From the NCBI GenBank assembly GCA_009741485.1, contig CM019238.1, positions 9,653,477 through 9,717,476 on the forward strand: 64,000 nt of DNA, written 5' to 3'. Each line of letters starts with the position of its first letter. Position 1 is the first letter of the stretch. Of the stretch, positions 10,871 to 25,107 are shown in pieces. A model generated the notes under the pieces. The model searched no databases and was not told the origin of the DNA. It saw nothing but the letters and a program-made list of their open reading frames with translations. Made by a program: the position numbers and the translations under genes. The DNA is from Malurus cyaneus samueli (taxonomy: Eukaryota; Chordata; Aves; Passeriformes; Maluridae).

Positions 10871-13861
10871 GTGAACTGAAAAGTTGATGCAGAATTTTAT
10901 CCAGCGGTAGGAAAAATCGAAGATTTAGATGCCCTCTCTATATGTAAAAAGGAAACTACTGCTGAAACATTGCTAATATCAGTAGACCCAGAATAAAATG
11001 TTATGTGTCCCTATGGTATTTCAGAGGAATAAAGGGATAAAATGAACAGTTTGCAAGCTAATTCTCCATACGTAACAGAGTATTTGTCCAGATTTAGACT
11101 ATGATCTTCAGGGAGGAAAGGGAGGGATGGGTTCCCAAATCCCATTGAAAAGCAATGAAAACTCACCTTTTAAGGGAATTCAGATTCAGATTAAATTTTT
11201 CCCTTTTACATTTCATCCTGTTAGTACCTACCATCCATAAAATTAGTGAAATTACCTAAAAAGATGTTTCAGTCGAACAGCTAGAATTTCAATGATGTAT
11301 TCAAAAGAATTAAGTTATCACAAGTACCATCCATGTTAAAAGGAAGCATGAACATAACCACACAATCTGGACTTTCCATGTATAAAATAAAGGAAATTAA
11401 ACTAGCTATTAACATGTTACTAATTGTAAAACAATAGTGATGGATACTGGAAATTAAAGCAATGAACTAAGGGTGGGCAATAGGTTAATTGCAGTGCAAC
11501 AGAACTTGAAAATGTAAGAGGAAGAAAGAATTCTAGATGAGGGGAAAATCCATTACTTGGATTAGATTTTTTTTTCTTCAATGTGCAAAAGTTGAGCAGG
11601 TGTTTCTGCTTTGTATTTTATGGATAAATTGTGAATGGGAAAAAAAAATTCTTGTAGACACCAAGAGCCAGCCTAAGCTACTGCTCTTTCCAAATTAACC
11701 AGCCCAAATACTGAGCAGACAGTCAAAGATATCTTTGAACCACTGCAATTTAATTTTTAGCATATCTCAAAAGGAGAACATTTTTAAAGGGAGGTAGGAC
11801 TGCCAGCTTAGTTTGTGTATTTCAAAGGGCAAAGGCAATGCAGAAAGGGCAGCAGTAACTAAGCATCTTGCAGATGAACAGATGGTACAAACCTGATATA
11901 TACTGCCAGTTAACTACAGTTAAGTAAAATACATTTTAATACATCACTTTATCATGTAATAAATTTGGAGACAAGTCATGGTGTTAATTCAAAAACAGAA
12001 GTATAGGGAAAAGCTTAGGGACCATCACAGGTAATTGCCTCAAAATGATTTCCCAATAGTGTTCAGTGGCAGAAAGGACTAATACCATCCCTGAATGATT
12101 AAAAAGAAGACAACTGAAGAAGAACAAAGTCAGTATCACCTCTAAACCCGGGTTCAGTGAAGCTCTTATTAGGCTGTTGCTCCCAGTCTAATTCAAGGAA
12201 AACGTGAAAAAATGATGAGCAATTTAAAGCCAATCCACAAATGTGATTCACCAGCTGGGAAACAAGCCTTACAATGCAGGGCTTAAGGCATTAAATATAT
12301 TTAGCTTTCAAGAAAAGCTTCAGCTGTAGCTTGATCACTGTACATACAGGTGAAAGAGAGAGCTGTGGTGGCAGCTTTTCAAAGTTGTTGACAAAGAAAA
12401 ACAAGAGCCAACAGATGGGAGCTGAAGTCATACAAATTCAGTCTGGAATAAGAAATAATTTAACATCACAAGGGCTAATTAAACACTGGAACAGTTTTTC
12501 ACTGAAGGTGATAGATTTCTCCCAATGTAAGCTTTTAAAAGTGGATGAAACACTTTTTTAAAGATGTTCTTTAAAACATACATCATTTGAAGTGCTGCAC
12601 AAGACTCATTGTCAATATCCTGAAGAAATTACATAGCCCCTACACTGATTTCAGTTTCTGCAGCTTTGCATGAGGGTATCTCACCTATTTTGATATTATA
12701 AGGCCAATGCAGATCCTCTGTAAGGTATAAGGATTATTTCTTTTCTTTCCCCTAAGAGTCCTATAGGGAATCAGTCAGATTCTGTTTTGTTTTTTTCATT
12801 CCAAGCTCTGAAATTTCAAACCATCCACAGCCAGAGCAGACTGCCTGTGAAGGTACTCAGTGCTCTAACATGGTGCACCAGTCTTTCTGCTTCACGGTTA
12901 AAGTGCCCAGCAATGCTGGAGTCAGACATTTAGCCTCAGCACAGACAAATTCTACCTCATTATTTTACCTCAGCACCTGCTTTGGGCTTATGAAGGGAAG
13001 TGTTGGGAGGTGTTGATTTGCCTATTTTGCAACTTTGGCTTCTGGAATTATTTAGACAAATTTCCCCTAATCAAGTCCATACCAGTGAACAGAGTCTGTG
13101 TTCTAGGGACAACTCTCTCTAATTTCTTCTTTCAGTACACAAGCTTAAAAATAAAATACCCAAATTAATCAAGACCTGAAGGTCAATCTGAGCATACTTT
13201 GGTGAGATGTAAGGAAACCATCACATTTAAAAGAGGGGGAGGGGGTAAAAAAATATCTTTCTGCTCTGAAACTGCACAATAAAGAAACCCATACACAGCA
13301 CTGAAGGTTTATACACAGATATAAAAAAATGTATCTTTAGTAGAAACAGGGAAAAAAACCCAAATCTTTTGACCCAGCAGTGCTGTGAGTCTTACTGGAA
13401 ATGCCATGAGAGTGAGCATTCAGTCAGCACCACTGCTGAAATGCTCTAATTATGCACTTTCAGCATGTTACAGTGTTTTGACAAAATTTAAGTTGATGGC
13501 ACCAAGGACATTTCTACCATTCAAAACAGTTACTAAAATAATCTTGTGTAACAGAAATCACTGGGAAATACGTTCCATAAACTGACTTCCCAAACAAGCT
13601 TAGGATGATCTTTTATCCTCCCCTTTCACCAGATTAAAAAGAAAAAAAAAGACACAGTGCAGTGGGTCACTGAGATGTGTGCAGCATTTGACAGCCTGGG
13701 CCAAAATCTAATTTCATTTGCGTGGCTAAATAAGGACAGTAGTCCTTACCCCAAATCTCCGATGACTCCCCTAAAACCGCTGCAACCTTAAAGATTAACA
13801 ATTAAAGATGTGTTTTCCTAAATTGAGCAGAACAAAAGGAGGGGAGATAGGAACTGCATAT

Positions 13862-13897
13862 GTTTTATAAATAGTCAGTGAATCCTATTTATAAAAC
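13862..13897. repeat. Perfect 13-base inverted repeat
   Basis: The left arm GTTTTATAAATAG (13862-13874) and right arm CTATTTATAAAAC (13885-13897) are exact reverse complements around a 10-base centre. The arms are AT-rich. No flanking target-site duplication or transposase is seen. It could be a cruciform-forming site, the relic of a tiny inverted-repeat element, or the product of a local replication template switch. Confidence 0.75.
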
Positions 13898-16800
13898 CCA
13901 CTTCAGCTGCTATCCTCTATGTTTAAATATTCTATGATGGGAGAAAGCCAATACCTTTCTGCTTGCCTCATTCTTATTTATAATAGCTTATTACATTTTA
14001 ACTCATCCAACTGCTCTTTTGGATTTCCAGGCAAATTGTGCTAAAAGCCCATGTAAGCAATAAATATTTTATTCATGAACTGGAATCCACCATCATGGAA
14101 GCAAGCATTTGATTTCTCCATTTTTGCCACTCTGATACCATACCACCCTTGGTTTCTAGATGGTAGCTTTATTTCCAGATTTCCTGTTCTCAGCCACCTT
14201 TCTTGCTTATTAATAATAAACATCCTAAACTCCTTGCAGTCACCATTTTCTCCAACAACCACTCCCTCCAGTGACACAATTCACTACAAATGAAAATGGT
14301 GAAAACTAATGAGAGGGGGAAAGCACAACCAAGTCAGAGGCATCAACGTCTTCAATTGACACAAATGAAGGAAAACTCTATGCAAAAACTGTTATAGTAT
14401 CTAAGCTGAAGTGCACTGAAATCAAGAAATGTCTTTCAACACATTTTGAGGTCAGATGCTGTCTCACCAGCTCTAATTCGAGTCCAGGGATAAACAAAAT
14501 TCCCAGTTCCAAGCACCTGGTGTTACTATAATGGTAGCACAGGGTACCCATCTGGCAACACCACAAACCCCTCTTGTCTCTGAAGGCTGTGTGTTTGCAG
14601 GGTTTGTATTTCCAATGTGAAAATAACCACGGGTTGGAAATGTAAGCATATGCCATAGGACAGGAATCTTAACTCCCTGTTTTCACAGGAAAGGGGAAGT
14701 AAATACCCTTTTCTACTAAGACATAAATATTAGTCCACAGCAAACTATAGGGAAATGTCAGGACTAATACTTTGATGGCTCCCAAGTACCTCTCTACATA
14801 ACTGTGCTGTAATCCCATAATGTGTGTTTGAAATAACCCACAGAACTCATTTACAAGCATAAAATACAGTGAGTTCAGCCCTGTGTCTGCTGCAGAGCTG
14901 GAAACTGCAATCTATTCCTGATGGATAATCTGTTTCTTCTGATGTGCTCTATTAGCATCAGCTTTCTTTTTAAAAAATCAGTGCCCTTCTTTCCAGCTGC
15001 CAAATTCCAAATACCTAGAGTTGTATCTATGTTTAGTGACCTGCCATACAGTTCTGTTATTAAGCTTAAATAGTTAAAGGTTTGCTCAGTGTTATATAAA
15101 TTCTGGGCAGTAGTTATAAGACTGGTGTGAAAGCTGGAATTTGCTGGCTAATACCAAATTTCTGCAAGAGTTGCTGCATATGCAAAAGAGCTTCTGCTCT
15201 CCAGTCCCAGATCTGTGGTTGTCACAGTGATTAAAACTCCATGTTTCCTAAACAATTAACTAACATAGTCTATTAAATCTCATTTTATTGCTTTGAATGG
15301 ATTGAGATGGTACAATAATCCAGCTCAGAAGCAAGACATAATTTGCATATCTCTTTCAGAAAATGGATGAGACATGAAATGAACGACATGGTGGATAAAA
15401 CCAAATCCTAGCGTGTTCTCAGTCTGCTTTGCATTTGATTTTCTCTGCTCTTATATGAACAAGTTTTAGCAGTGATAGACTCAGAATATATAGAACTCAA
15501 AGGTAGAGAAAACTCAGAGGCTACCAAAACAATTCACTTTAAACAAAACAAGCACATTACTCAGTATATTTTGACAAATCTGAATGTGAAATCAGCCAAA
15601 ACGTTTGTTTCCTTTGACTAGCACTGCTGGAGACAGTCCTGCACGTTGTGTATCCCATGCTGCAACTTAAATTCAGTTTTCTGACTCGGAAAGTTTTTCT
15701 TTTAGTGCTTCAAATGGAATATATGACCTGCAATTCATTTATATTTCCTATGTAATTAGTAGCTGGCAAGTAAAACAAATTAGGTGCTTGATAAACAAGA
15801 CAATTATATTTTCAAAGCAGTTGTATTTATGCTTGGAAGGAAGGACAGTTTTATGAATATGTAATCAAGGATGTAAAATTGGAAAGAAAACAAAATAGAG
15901 CATGGTTAATTTGGTGGTAGCAACAAATTAACACTGAGCCAAGCCCCCTGCACATGCACTGCCCTGATAAACTTGTTATTAGCAAAGGTTCACTCTAAGA
16001 GGAGCTTGGTAATCCTTCTTCTGTGTTTGCTCTTCTTTATTAGCCCTTTGAGAAAATATTGTTTATAAAATAAAGATCTGCACAAGCAAAGATAAGAGTC
16101 CCCGTTCCCTGCCTAACCTGTTTAATGGCTAACAAGCTGGGAATATACAGCTCTTTTCTCCTATTTCCTTTATGTATTTGGCTACAGGTGTGTGCTGCAC
16201 ACCAGTGATTACCAAGCATTTAGGAGCAGCTGTGCCTCCAAATGAAAGATGAAACTGAACTGAAAGTTTGTTTCAAATGGAAGTAAAACCTGGCAGATGG
16301 CAGCATCCAGAAATAGCACCACAGAAACAGAATTTTTTGTGCAGCTACTGCTCCAGAGCACTAGTGAGAACGGGGGGAGGACATCTCAGCAACCATCTAC
16401 AAGGGTAAAAGGGGAAAAAGGAAAAATAAAGACAGTTTTAGGGGGAAAGAAAATAACAGAGGGATTAGGACAAAAAGAAGAAATTGTCTTCGTGTGTCAG
16501 CACATAAAAAAAAGAACAAAAAACTTAAAGAAGAGTTTATTTAGCAAAATGAAAGCTGGGTTTGTTCTTTGGGCAAAAGAAAAACTAGTGGGAGTATATG
16601 AAAAAAAGAAACATTTAGAGAAAGAAGAGGAAAACTGACCAGTGGTCAGAATCAAATGAAGAATTTAAATCATAATATATCTTTGGTGTATTGTGAAAAG
16701 TCACGCTTTCTTTGAAAGACAGTGGAACGTCATCTTGCTGAAACAGACGTAGACCTAAGTGTTCAGGGAGATATGGGGTTAAAGGTATACACCAAAAGGA

Positions 16801-19800
16801 ACTTTCAAGGGAGTGTTTTTAGGTATTTTGCTAAAAAAAACTAACTTTGATTTTTTTAGGAAGCAGACAGAGCAACTCATGGCCAGCAGTTCCATGGGGC
16901 TCTCTGTGTAGGGAGTTTTTGGGGGCTGCAGTGCCATTAACAGGACCCATCATTTTCTTGCTCAATCCCCTGGATGGCTGACTAAAACTTTGTGTAGTTA
17001 TTTGGGCTGAAAAATCTCAGAAATTGCCTAAAACTGGACAATAATTGCAACCTAAAGTTTCTCAGCCTTTGGGCATTCCCCATTGGACTGACACGACATC
17101 CTCCCTCCAGTGATGGTGATAGCTCTGAACATCAGGATGGTCAAGTTAGAGCAATTCATCTTTATCAGGGATACAGGCTTTTGACATATTTATGCATGAC
17201 TCCACTCTGTAATTCTTGATAAGAAGGTTGGAAAATCTCCAAATCACTTTTCAAAATGGAATTTTGTCCAGAAGAGTCACAAAAATATTCAGAAAAAGCC
17301 CCACATAATCATTTCCAGTTTGATTGATTGGCATTAAATTAATCCTATTGCTGCTTTCTAAGCGAGGAGGCTAGAAGAAATGTGTTGCCATTAACTGTGT
17401 ACACACAGGTGGAATAATACAATGTGACAGAGCAATTAGAAACTGTAAATTAAGATCACATCTGGATGTAGGAGTAACCTAAAACTCAAACATTCTATTT
17501 TAGAAATGTCTTTTTCATTTAACGTTGTCTTTTGCCTTCAGCTAATGTCAGACCACTCAGTAGTCTGAAATCAGTAATATCATAGGCAAATAATCCTGGT
17601 GACTTTAAGGGATCTCTAATTGCACTGCTGCTCTGCTACATCTCGTTGTTTGGGGAAAGCTGACAACCTTCCCTTCCTGACAAAAACTGTCCCAGATGAT
17701 TCAGACGAGTTACTCGTGACAACCACTTCACAAAAATCTTCTAATATGAGTCACTTTATGGTGATTCATTTACTTTTTCATAATTTTAAAACAAACTTTC
17801 CAGTGTGAAAAAGTTTAAAGACCTCTTTGAAGAGACAATTTGCAATTGCAAAGCTCTATTTTTCACTACAGACAGAATCATTGCTTTGCCAAAACAAAGC
17901 TCTTCTGAGCAATTTTCATCTATTTCTGGTCTGGTAAACCAAGCCCAATCTGAGTGCAGTGTTGAAAACAGTGACATCAGATATTCTGTAGCATGGGTGG
18001 GTTACTAGGCGACGCTGCAAAGTTCTGCAATTTTATCCAGAATCCCAAGCTTTCCCAAATCTACCATCATTATATTATATTCACTCATCAAATAAATATG
18101 AAGCAGAAAACTTGTGAAAAGTTTCTTATTTGAATTAAAAGATTTTCTTCAAAAGTTAATTTTACAGGTCTTGTAAAGCCACTGAGATTTTCTTAGGTAA
18201 TTAATATTTGCTTTGCTAAGGAAGTGTAGGGTAATTTCTGTACAAAGTTGAGAGCCATTGAGATCCATTGACTAGGGAATTTTATATTGAACTTGATGTC
18301 TAAAATTATTTCCTAAACTGCCTCAGAAGACCATAATTCAGACCAGTCCTTAACAGACAGCTACACTGGGAGTGACACACACACTCATAAAAAAAATATA
18401 TTCATATATATGTAACCAATTGCAGTGGCCCTGTGGAAAAGTTGTCAAACTCATAACCAAGGGAAACCTCCTAATACTGGGGAATGTCACTCATTTAAAC
18501 ACCCTGAGTTTATTCCACCATCTATAAGTAATCATCCACAAGGTAGCAAAATTTTGTAGAGATCAAAACGAAAGAAAATTCTCTTTCTTGATGCTATACT
18601 GATGGCCTCTCTAGCCTCTGCTAAATACAGAGAAGGTAAACAGACAGCCCCAGGATGAAGGAGGAAATTAAATTACTCTACAGTCAATTAACAGTAGAGT
18701 GTAGCAGGAACACAAAAACCAAAGTCAAATTTGAAATGATGTCCTCATCAAATGCTGCTTTCCCAAAAGGCAAAATATTGTAAAAAAGCAGAAGACTTTA
18801 CACATCAGGCATGTTCTGCTCTGCAGTTGCTCGTACTCTGGAGGGAGCTGAGGATTCTCTTTCAGGAACCCAGATTTCATGCATTGCATTTCTATGTTAG
18901 AACCACCGTGCCCAGGGAGAGGAGCCTGAGGCTTTTGAAGAGGCTGAAAGAAACTTTGGCTATACAAACATAATTCAGGAAAATAACTCATTTGATGCTA
19001 TTGTAAAAAAAATTAACAACCCGGTGATGTGCAATGTGCAGGTCTGTACGAGTAGTCATTTCAAATGAATGATCTTGTGTACTAAAAAGGCCAAAATCTC
19101 TGTCTTCCTTATACATAAATTAATGGTTTGCATTTATCCAGTAAAGCATGACTGAATAATGGATTATAATAATGAACTTGTTGGGAAGACAACTAACTCC
19201 CTGTTATATCTGTGCCATTCTAGTGGTTTCACAGTACTTTCAGTGTGTCCTCATTTTGTCAGAAATTTTTATTTTAATTCTTTTATGTCATTTTATTAGG
19301 AAAGCACAGAGTTTTCTCCATATTCCCACAGGGGCTGAACTCTGAGCTTAACTAAAATTCTCCAAGCCTCTCCCTGTTAAAAATAAGGTTACATTTCCAC
19401 ATTGTACCTATCTAGGAAAAAAATTGTAGAAAAATCTGGTGCTACTGAGTTCTGTGAAAAAATAACATTAGCACATGGTTCTGGAGATCTTTCTGGCAAA
19501 ACTGTTCAGCTACTCCATAATAGCTACGAAAGGCAAGTACTGTTCTTTCTTACTTCAAAAATATTCTCAAGTAGGACTTGTTTTCTGCCTTTAGCAGCTT
19601 GTTTCCCCTCAAGCCTGTTGCAGAGAGCTGTCTGTGAATATGTTGTTTTTCTTGGTACCTGCAATACCCATGCTTACAGCCTGAAGCAAAAGGAAGCAAA
19701 GATGATGAAGGTGTTTCAAACATTCTCCACTTCAAACATTCTCCCTGATGGTCAGAAAAGCTGAGCAGTAGAGGAATATAGTGCTGCCTAATAAATGGGA

Positions 19801-22800
19801 CAAGGTAGACACATATGAATAGAGGGAGAACATTGGTGACTTTATCTGGCCCAAAGATGGATGCTTCTATGATATATTAGCATTAATCAAAGGCAGAATT
19901 ATATACCTCTTTGCGTTCATTCCTTATTTCACCTGTACCAAAAATATATACATTCTTGTTGTTCATGCAATACCTTTCCAATTCTTTAACGAGCTCAGCC
20001 TCAATCAGCTTCCTGTCAAAACCACAAATTATTACCTCAAGTTCTTCCTTTTTCCATCCCTAACCTGTTGGTTTCTGTCTCTCAGATGCACCAGGTGCAA
20101 TATCTATAATCTCCAGCCCTGGGTCATAGGGTAGCCATAACTTCAGGCATTGCACAGAAGCAGTAATGTTCTCATCACTTAACTTCCACAAAGCCCTTTG
20201 CAAACACTCTCCTTTGTGTTAGGATCAGTAATGACATACCAAAATAAACCCCAACACAGATCAAACATATTTCAACTTTCTTATTGCGCAGACATAGTTC
20301 ATTGGCCAGGTACTAAAAGTTCCAGGGACTAAAAACTGCAATGAATGATCTCAGTGTGCATTGATTGCTAGTCTAAAAATGCATATCTGTTTTCACCCTG
20401 TTTAATAATTCTAAAAGACAATTTCAAAATACTGGATTTTATTACTATAAACCTCCATTCCTCACCATTTTATTCTGTGGGCATCTTCAGTCACATTTGG
20501 GTTGTTGAAGCACCGATCAGACTTTTGTTAAGATTTTTGTCAGCAGCAGAGGCTCACCCAGTGTAGGGCTCGTGCTGAAATCAGCACACACAGATGAAAT
20601 GCACTGCTTGTGCACGACTACAATCCATCACGCAAGCTGTAGCACACTTAAACTTCCTCAACTCATGAATTTAACAGAATTTTTATTCTTCTGAGTATTA
20701 GTAAATCTGTATCTGTTACAGCATCTGCTGACCTGCTGCACTATCCCAATTATCCACAGCTACTCCTCACCTGATGGGAGCATTCTTATCTCCTGCCAAC
20801 ACACCATTAATTCCACCTCTAGACAATTAACCCCCTGTCAGAATCATATTTCCCAGACTGAAATTTCTAGGGATCCAAAATATTTTATTAAAGGCTTCAC
20901 AGTCTAAATTCTAACAGAGCTAATTCTCTTCTTTGTTGAGTTCCCCCAGGGAGGAATAAAAGAGTCAATTTAGCTGAGTAGCCTTTGTTTTCAGAAGCTG
21001 ACGATATCAAAAAGGGCTGGAGATAGAGGCTATAATCCTACAATATTAGATTTTTTGATGTTCAGCTCTAAGTGAAGTGTTTGCCTAAGTTACTAGTATA
21101 CATAATAGCTGCCCCTTGAAATGAACGATGTAATTAATACAGAAATATGAAAACATTAAGCTAAAAGTGAAGTAGCACCAGCATAAAGCTTGATATTGAT
21201 GTTGCTTTCATTAAACATCAAGAGGAAGAAAAAACATATAGAGACTCTTTGATTTTCTTTAACTGTCCTTATTCTCTTGGTGTCTCACAGTAGAGTATTG
21301 CTAACATGGATGATCTGGTACACACTGCATTCACTGTCCTTGTGTTATACACTTTAATATATTTCTGTTAGTATGAGAAGCATCTGATTTACCTCACAAT
21401 ACCTTTGTAAATTGCAATACTGTTGATAGATCCAAAGAAGATGTAGAAGAAATTATCTCAAACTGCATGAATTATCTTGTGATATACAGGCAAAGACACA
21501 CCATATATGCAAATGTCTTGCAAATCCCATCTGAAAACACTGAAAATAGAAACTTATGTTTTATTACAAGGCTTTTGCAATATAATAAGTTCACTTGCTT
21601 AATTCATTAAAAAATGTCTTATCCAACATCTTGAAATTAGCCCCTTAGAGAATTTGAACAATTCACCAAGAGCCACAATGAAAATCTACTTGGACAACAA
21701 ATTTTGCATATTCAATGTTGTGAAGAGAAATAGATTCATGGGTGAAAGATCATTTCTCATTAAGAATGCCCCAAAAGAAGAATGAACTTTCATGAACATC
21801 ATTCATTATTCCCTACATGGGGTTGGCACCAGCAGCCTAACTAGATTCACATCAGAACCTGAATCCATGGCATCTCTGCACAGAAAACTAGGGGGGAGCC
21901 AAGGGGATGGCAATCAGGATTAGCTTGTGTGTGTTAAATTTCAGAACACAGTGCCCAAAAATACATGAAAATAAAAGGCTGTGATGGCAATCTGCCTTGC
22001 TCCAACCACCCAGTCAATACAGAGCAATGGGAGCATCCACAGAACATAACAGACTCATCCAGGCATCTCCAATCTTGGCATCTCCATCCTGAGGATGAAG
22101 GATGTCACTGAAGATTAGTCTGGCAGAGGAAAAGACATTCTTTATTCCATCAGGATTGTCAAGGCTTCGCAAATTTGTTTTTAACAGAATCCTTGAAGAT
22201 TCAGATAATACAAGCAACAAATCTAAAAAGCTATCAGATATATAAAATATTAGACAGCACCTATTCATAAATCTAAATACAATATCTAAAAGGTAATATG
22301 TAATCAGCAACCCATTACAATGTGGTGGGTGAAAACTCCAGTCAGAGAGCTCTTGGAGGTGGGCAGGACTGAAGATAACAAATAGACAGATTCATTTGGA
22401 AGAAGAATAGAGGAGGAAGGATCTGTCTCTAATGCACCAGTTTGATGAAATCACTACACTAAAGTTATTGTGCTGGCGGGCTCCACTCTGACAGTGCAGG
22501 AGCACAAACTGTAACCCAGTGAGTTATGAGGAAGCCTGGCCAAGAAGAGTGATTACATCTTCCAGGGCTCTAGAGATGCTTGCTTATTAAATTTTTTCCA
22601 AATACCTTGTACTAAAGAAACTAGAAAATTCAAATAGTAAATAAAAAAATTGCAACTTTTAAATTGATTGTACTAAATGTCAAATGCTATGAGTGAGTTT
22701 GAATCCACAGATGTTTAACTAGACATCTTTTAGGGTAGAATCTGCTAGACTTCATTAGCAGACTTTGCTAAAGAACAACATTTTCTCTATTTCAGAGAAC

Positions 22801-24840
22801 TATTTTCAGCAAAACCCATTTTCTTATTTTTATAGTAATAAGAAACATCTTTTTTCAATATGAGTGAGTGCAAACAATGGGCACGTAAATTCCTCACCAT
22901 GCATTCCCTTCTCTTGCAATTAGTCCTTTACTAGTAATTAGCAACTATCTTTCTCAGTATGGAGCACTTGGAAACTAGGACTACAATTTCATATTATATA
23001 CTTTTGCTGTATAGAACAATTAAAATGTCAGACAAAGTTTTCCTTTTGCTCAATCTATTTACTAATACTGTGAATGACAGTGAAATGAGACAGCTCTTGC
23101 TTATTTCTGCTGCGTGCAGGGTGTGTCATCCTGGAGTGCTGTAGTTAACACATTTCATAGCACATTATCTCATGGGATGAAACAGTTTCCCAAGATTAAA
23201 AAGGGAGGGGTGATTGTTTTAATTAACCTGTTGCTACTAAAAATCTAGGCATATTAATTCCATATCTCTAAGTAGGTGTAAGAAAATATTTTTCTTGTTA
23301 GCAGAAGAAAATCTTCTTGATTTCCAATTTTAATACACATTCTTTGCCCACAGAAGGATAGTTACAACCCTTCAACGTAAGCAGACAGCTTTTCACAAAA
23401 ACTCAGTCCCATAAATAAAAACCAAATCAGACTGTTGCTTTCTTCCAATTAAAATAGGACAACAGGTGTAGTCGCAGTCCAACAGAGAAAAACAGAGGAA
23501 GAGAAAATACATTGCCCATCTCGATTTGATCAGGTAACTGAGGGAAATGGAAGAGTGAAAACTATGTGACACACTGTGTTCATGTGCTGACTTCAGAGAA
23601 TGGGCACAGAGCCAATTTCTAAGAGAAAAATAGCTCTATGAAATGATTTAATCTATTCATCCAGATCTCGAAAACATCCAAAAGTGATTCTGCACCTTCT
23701 CAGTCAGAGAAAACTCCCACTAATTTTAAACATTTTGTTCAGCAAAGTAATTCCTTGAGAATTCATTGAGTTAGGAAATTATTTTTAAAACATTCTAGGA
23801 TTTCAACTAAGCAGGTTTTTAAAAGTCAAGTCCAGAGGGAGCTGGCATGCTTGCCCCTGGAAGCTTGCAAAGCACCAACCCATATTACACAGCTGTAACC
23901 GACACCACTAATCTTTCATTTTCAAGAACACCAATTTAACAGAAAACTGCTTAGTAAAAGGGAATTTAAACAATATGCACCCCAGGATTCAATGTACAGC
24001 CCACCTCACTTGTTAGCTTCTACAAGGAGACCTTTAACCCACGATTTATAACTGAAGATAACAGATATATGTTACAACTCTCTATTCCATAAGTTATTTA
24101 CAGCTATGTACCATGAGTAACTTCTGATTTCACTCATTCCCTACTTGCAGCTACTAGAGATGAGTCCCAGCATGATTGGGATGCTTGTCAGAACAAGACA
24201 GAAAGATTTGACAGGTCAGAGCTGAGGGGTGGACTCCGCCAGTTCCACAAAAACGAGCAGATGGGTAAAACCAGAGGCACTTCCCACTGAAGGTGAAGGG
24301 CTATGCAGGAGCAGAGTTGGATATCAAATAATCAGTTCTTGACTTTCTAACCTATTTTTTTCCTCTCATTCTTTGCCATCCTTCCTGAAGTCTGTTCTAA
24401 TGATGCATTTTTAACCTGTTTCTTCAAGCAATGAGGCATATGTGGCTGCATTGCCTGGCCATCTGTCAGTTTGCTATTTTCCCTCAAGCACATTTTGAAC
24501 CTGTTGAACACTTTCAGCCAATTTGACAGAAGACTAAAGGTCTCAGGCATAGAAATTTTGACATATTTCATCAAAACTTAAAGCTAAAAGAAGAGGAAAA
24601 ACCCAGTGCATTGCCATGATTGTGGCTGGCAAGGTGGGTGGCACAGCCCACAGCACTTGGGGGGGACAGGGAGGCTCCACTTGTGTGCAAATCCATTGGA
24701 AGCTGTGCTTCCTCAGCAGAGCTTTACATCAACCAATGCCACATAACTGCTGTGGTGTCCACAGGTTTCAGCCAAATATCAGGTAATATTCCCAGAATAA
24801 TATTTTGTTCTTATGGGTTTGTTCAATTTTTTCCTCCTAG
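13898..24840. other. Unique non-coding DNA, no gene recognised
   Basis: This stretch is AT-rich throughout. The 113-codon ATG frame at 16297-16638 is purine-rich and lysine-rich towards its end, with no domain or family resemblance, and is not called as a gene. A short direct duplication (TTCAAACATTCTCC at 19715-19728 and 19731-19744) is present. No transposon family was recognised by eye, although old, diverged insertions would be missed. Confidence 0.55.
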
Positions 24841-25107
24841 TAGATTTTCAAGAAAAAAAACTGAGGAAGGGGGTACATTAGTGAGACAAACGACAAGAAT
24901 GTCAGAGGTGGTGTTATCATTCTATATTCATGTACTGGAAATGAACACAGGTGAACAGGATGGACAGGGACCCAGCATTCCCAGGCACAAGATTTTCCAT
25001 CTAATTCATATCTCTGGGTTTGGTCCACAAACACTGAAGATTCTGAATTATTCAACAGCATATAAAAATCTTATAGCCATCCTTAGCTGTTGGATGCTAG
25101 TTCTCAG
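24841..25107 (+). other. Candidate internal exon, 267 bases (weak)
   Basis: The segment is preceded by a good acceptor (thymine-rich tract, then TTCCTCCTAG) and ends at the donor TCTCAG|GTGAGG. Its length is divisible by three, and one frame (codons starting at 24842) is open all the way through for 88 full codons. The same frame is also open upstream of the acceptor to about 24620, which weakens the exon reading. The conceptual peptide is not recognised and shows no domain, signal peptide or membrane segment. Alternatives are a non-coding RNA exon or a chance open frame between decoy splice sites. Confidence 0.2.

Larger units (their letters stand above)
6037..13861. other. Unique non-coding DNA with a GC-richer patch
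   Basis: No gene was recognised. A thymine-rich run lies near 6168-6212. A GC-richer patch at about 8935-9535 contains many overlapping open frames on both strands (up to about 174 codons without an ATG), which is a composition effect rather than a coding signal. A 13-base direct duplication (CAGGAAAGAAATG twice) lies at 9387-9412. A short perfect hairpin at 8506-8531 and a possible 21-base exon at 10850-10870 are listed separately. Confidence 0.55.

Noticed and set aside
16297..16638. A 113-codon frame starting with ATG, lysine- and glutamate-rich at its end
   Set aside because: The purine-rich base composition explains the open frame and the residue content. There is no promoter, splice site pair or family resemblance.
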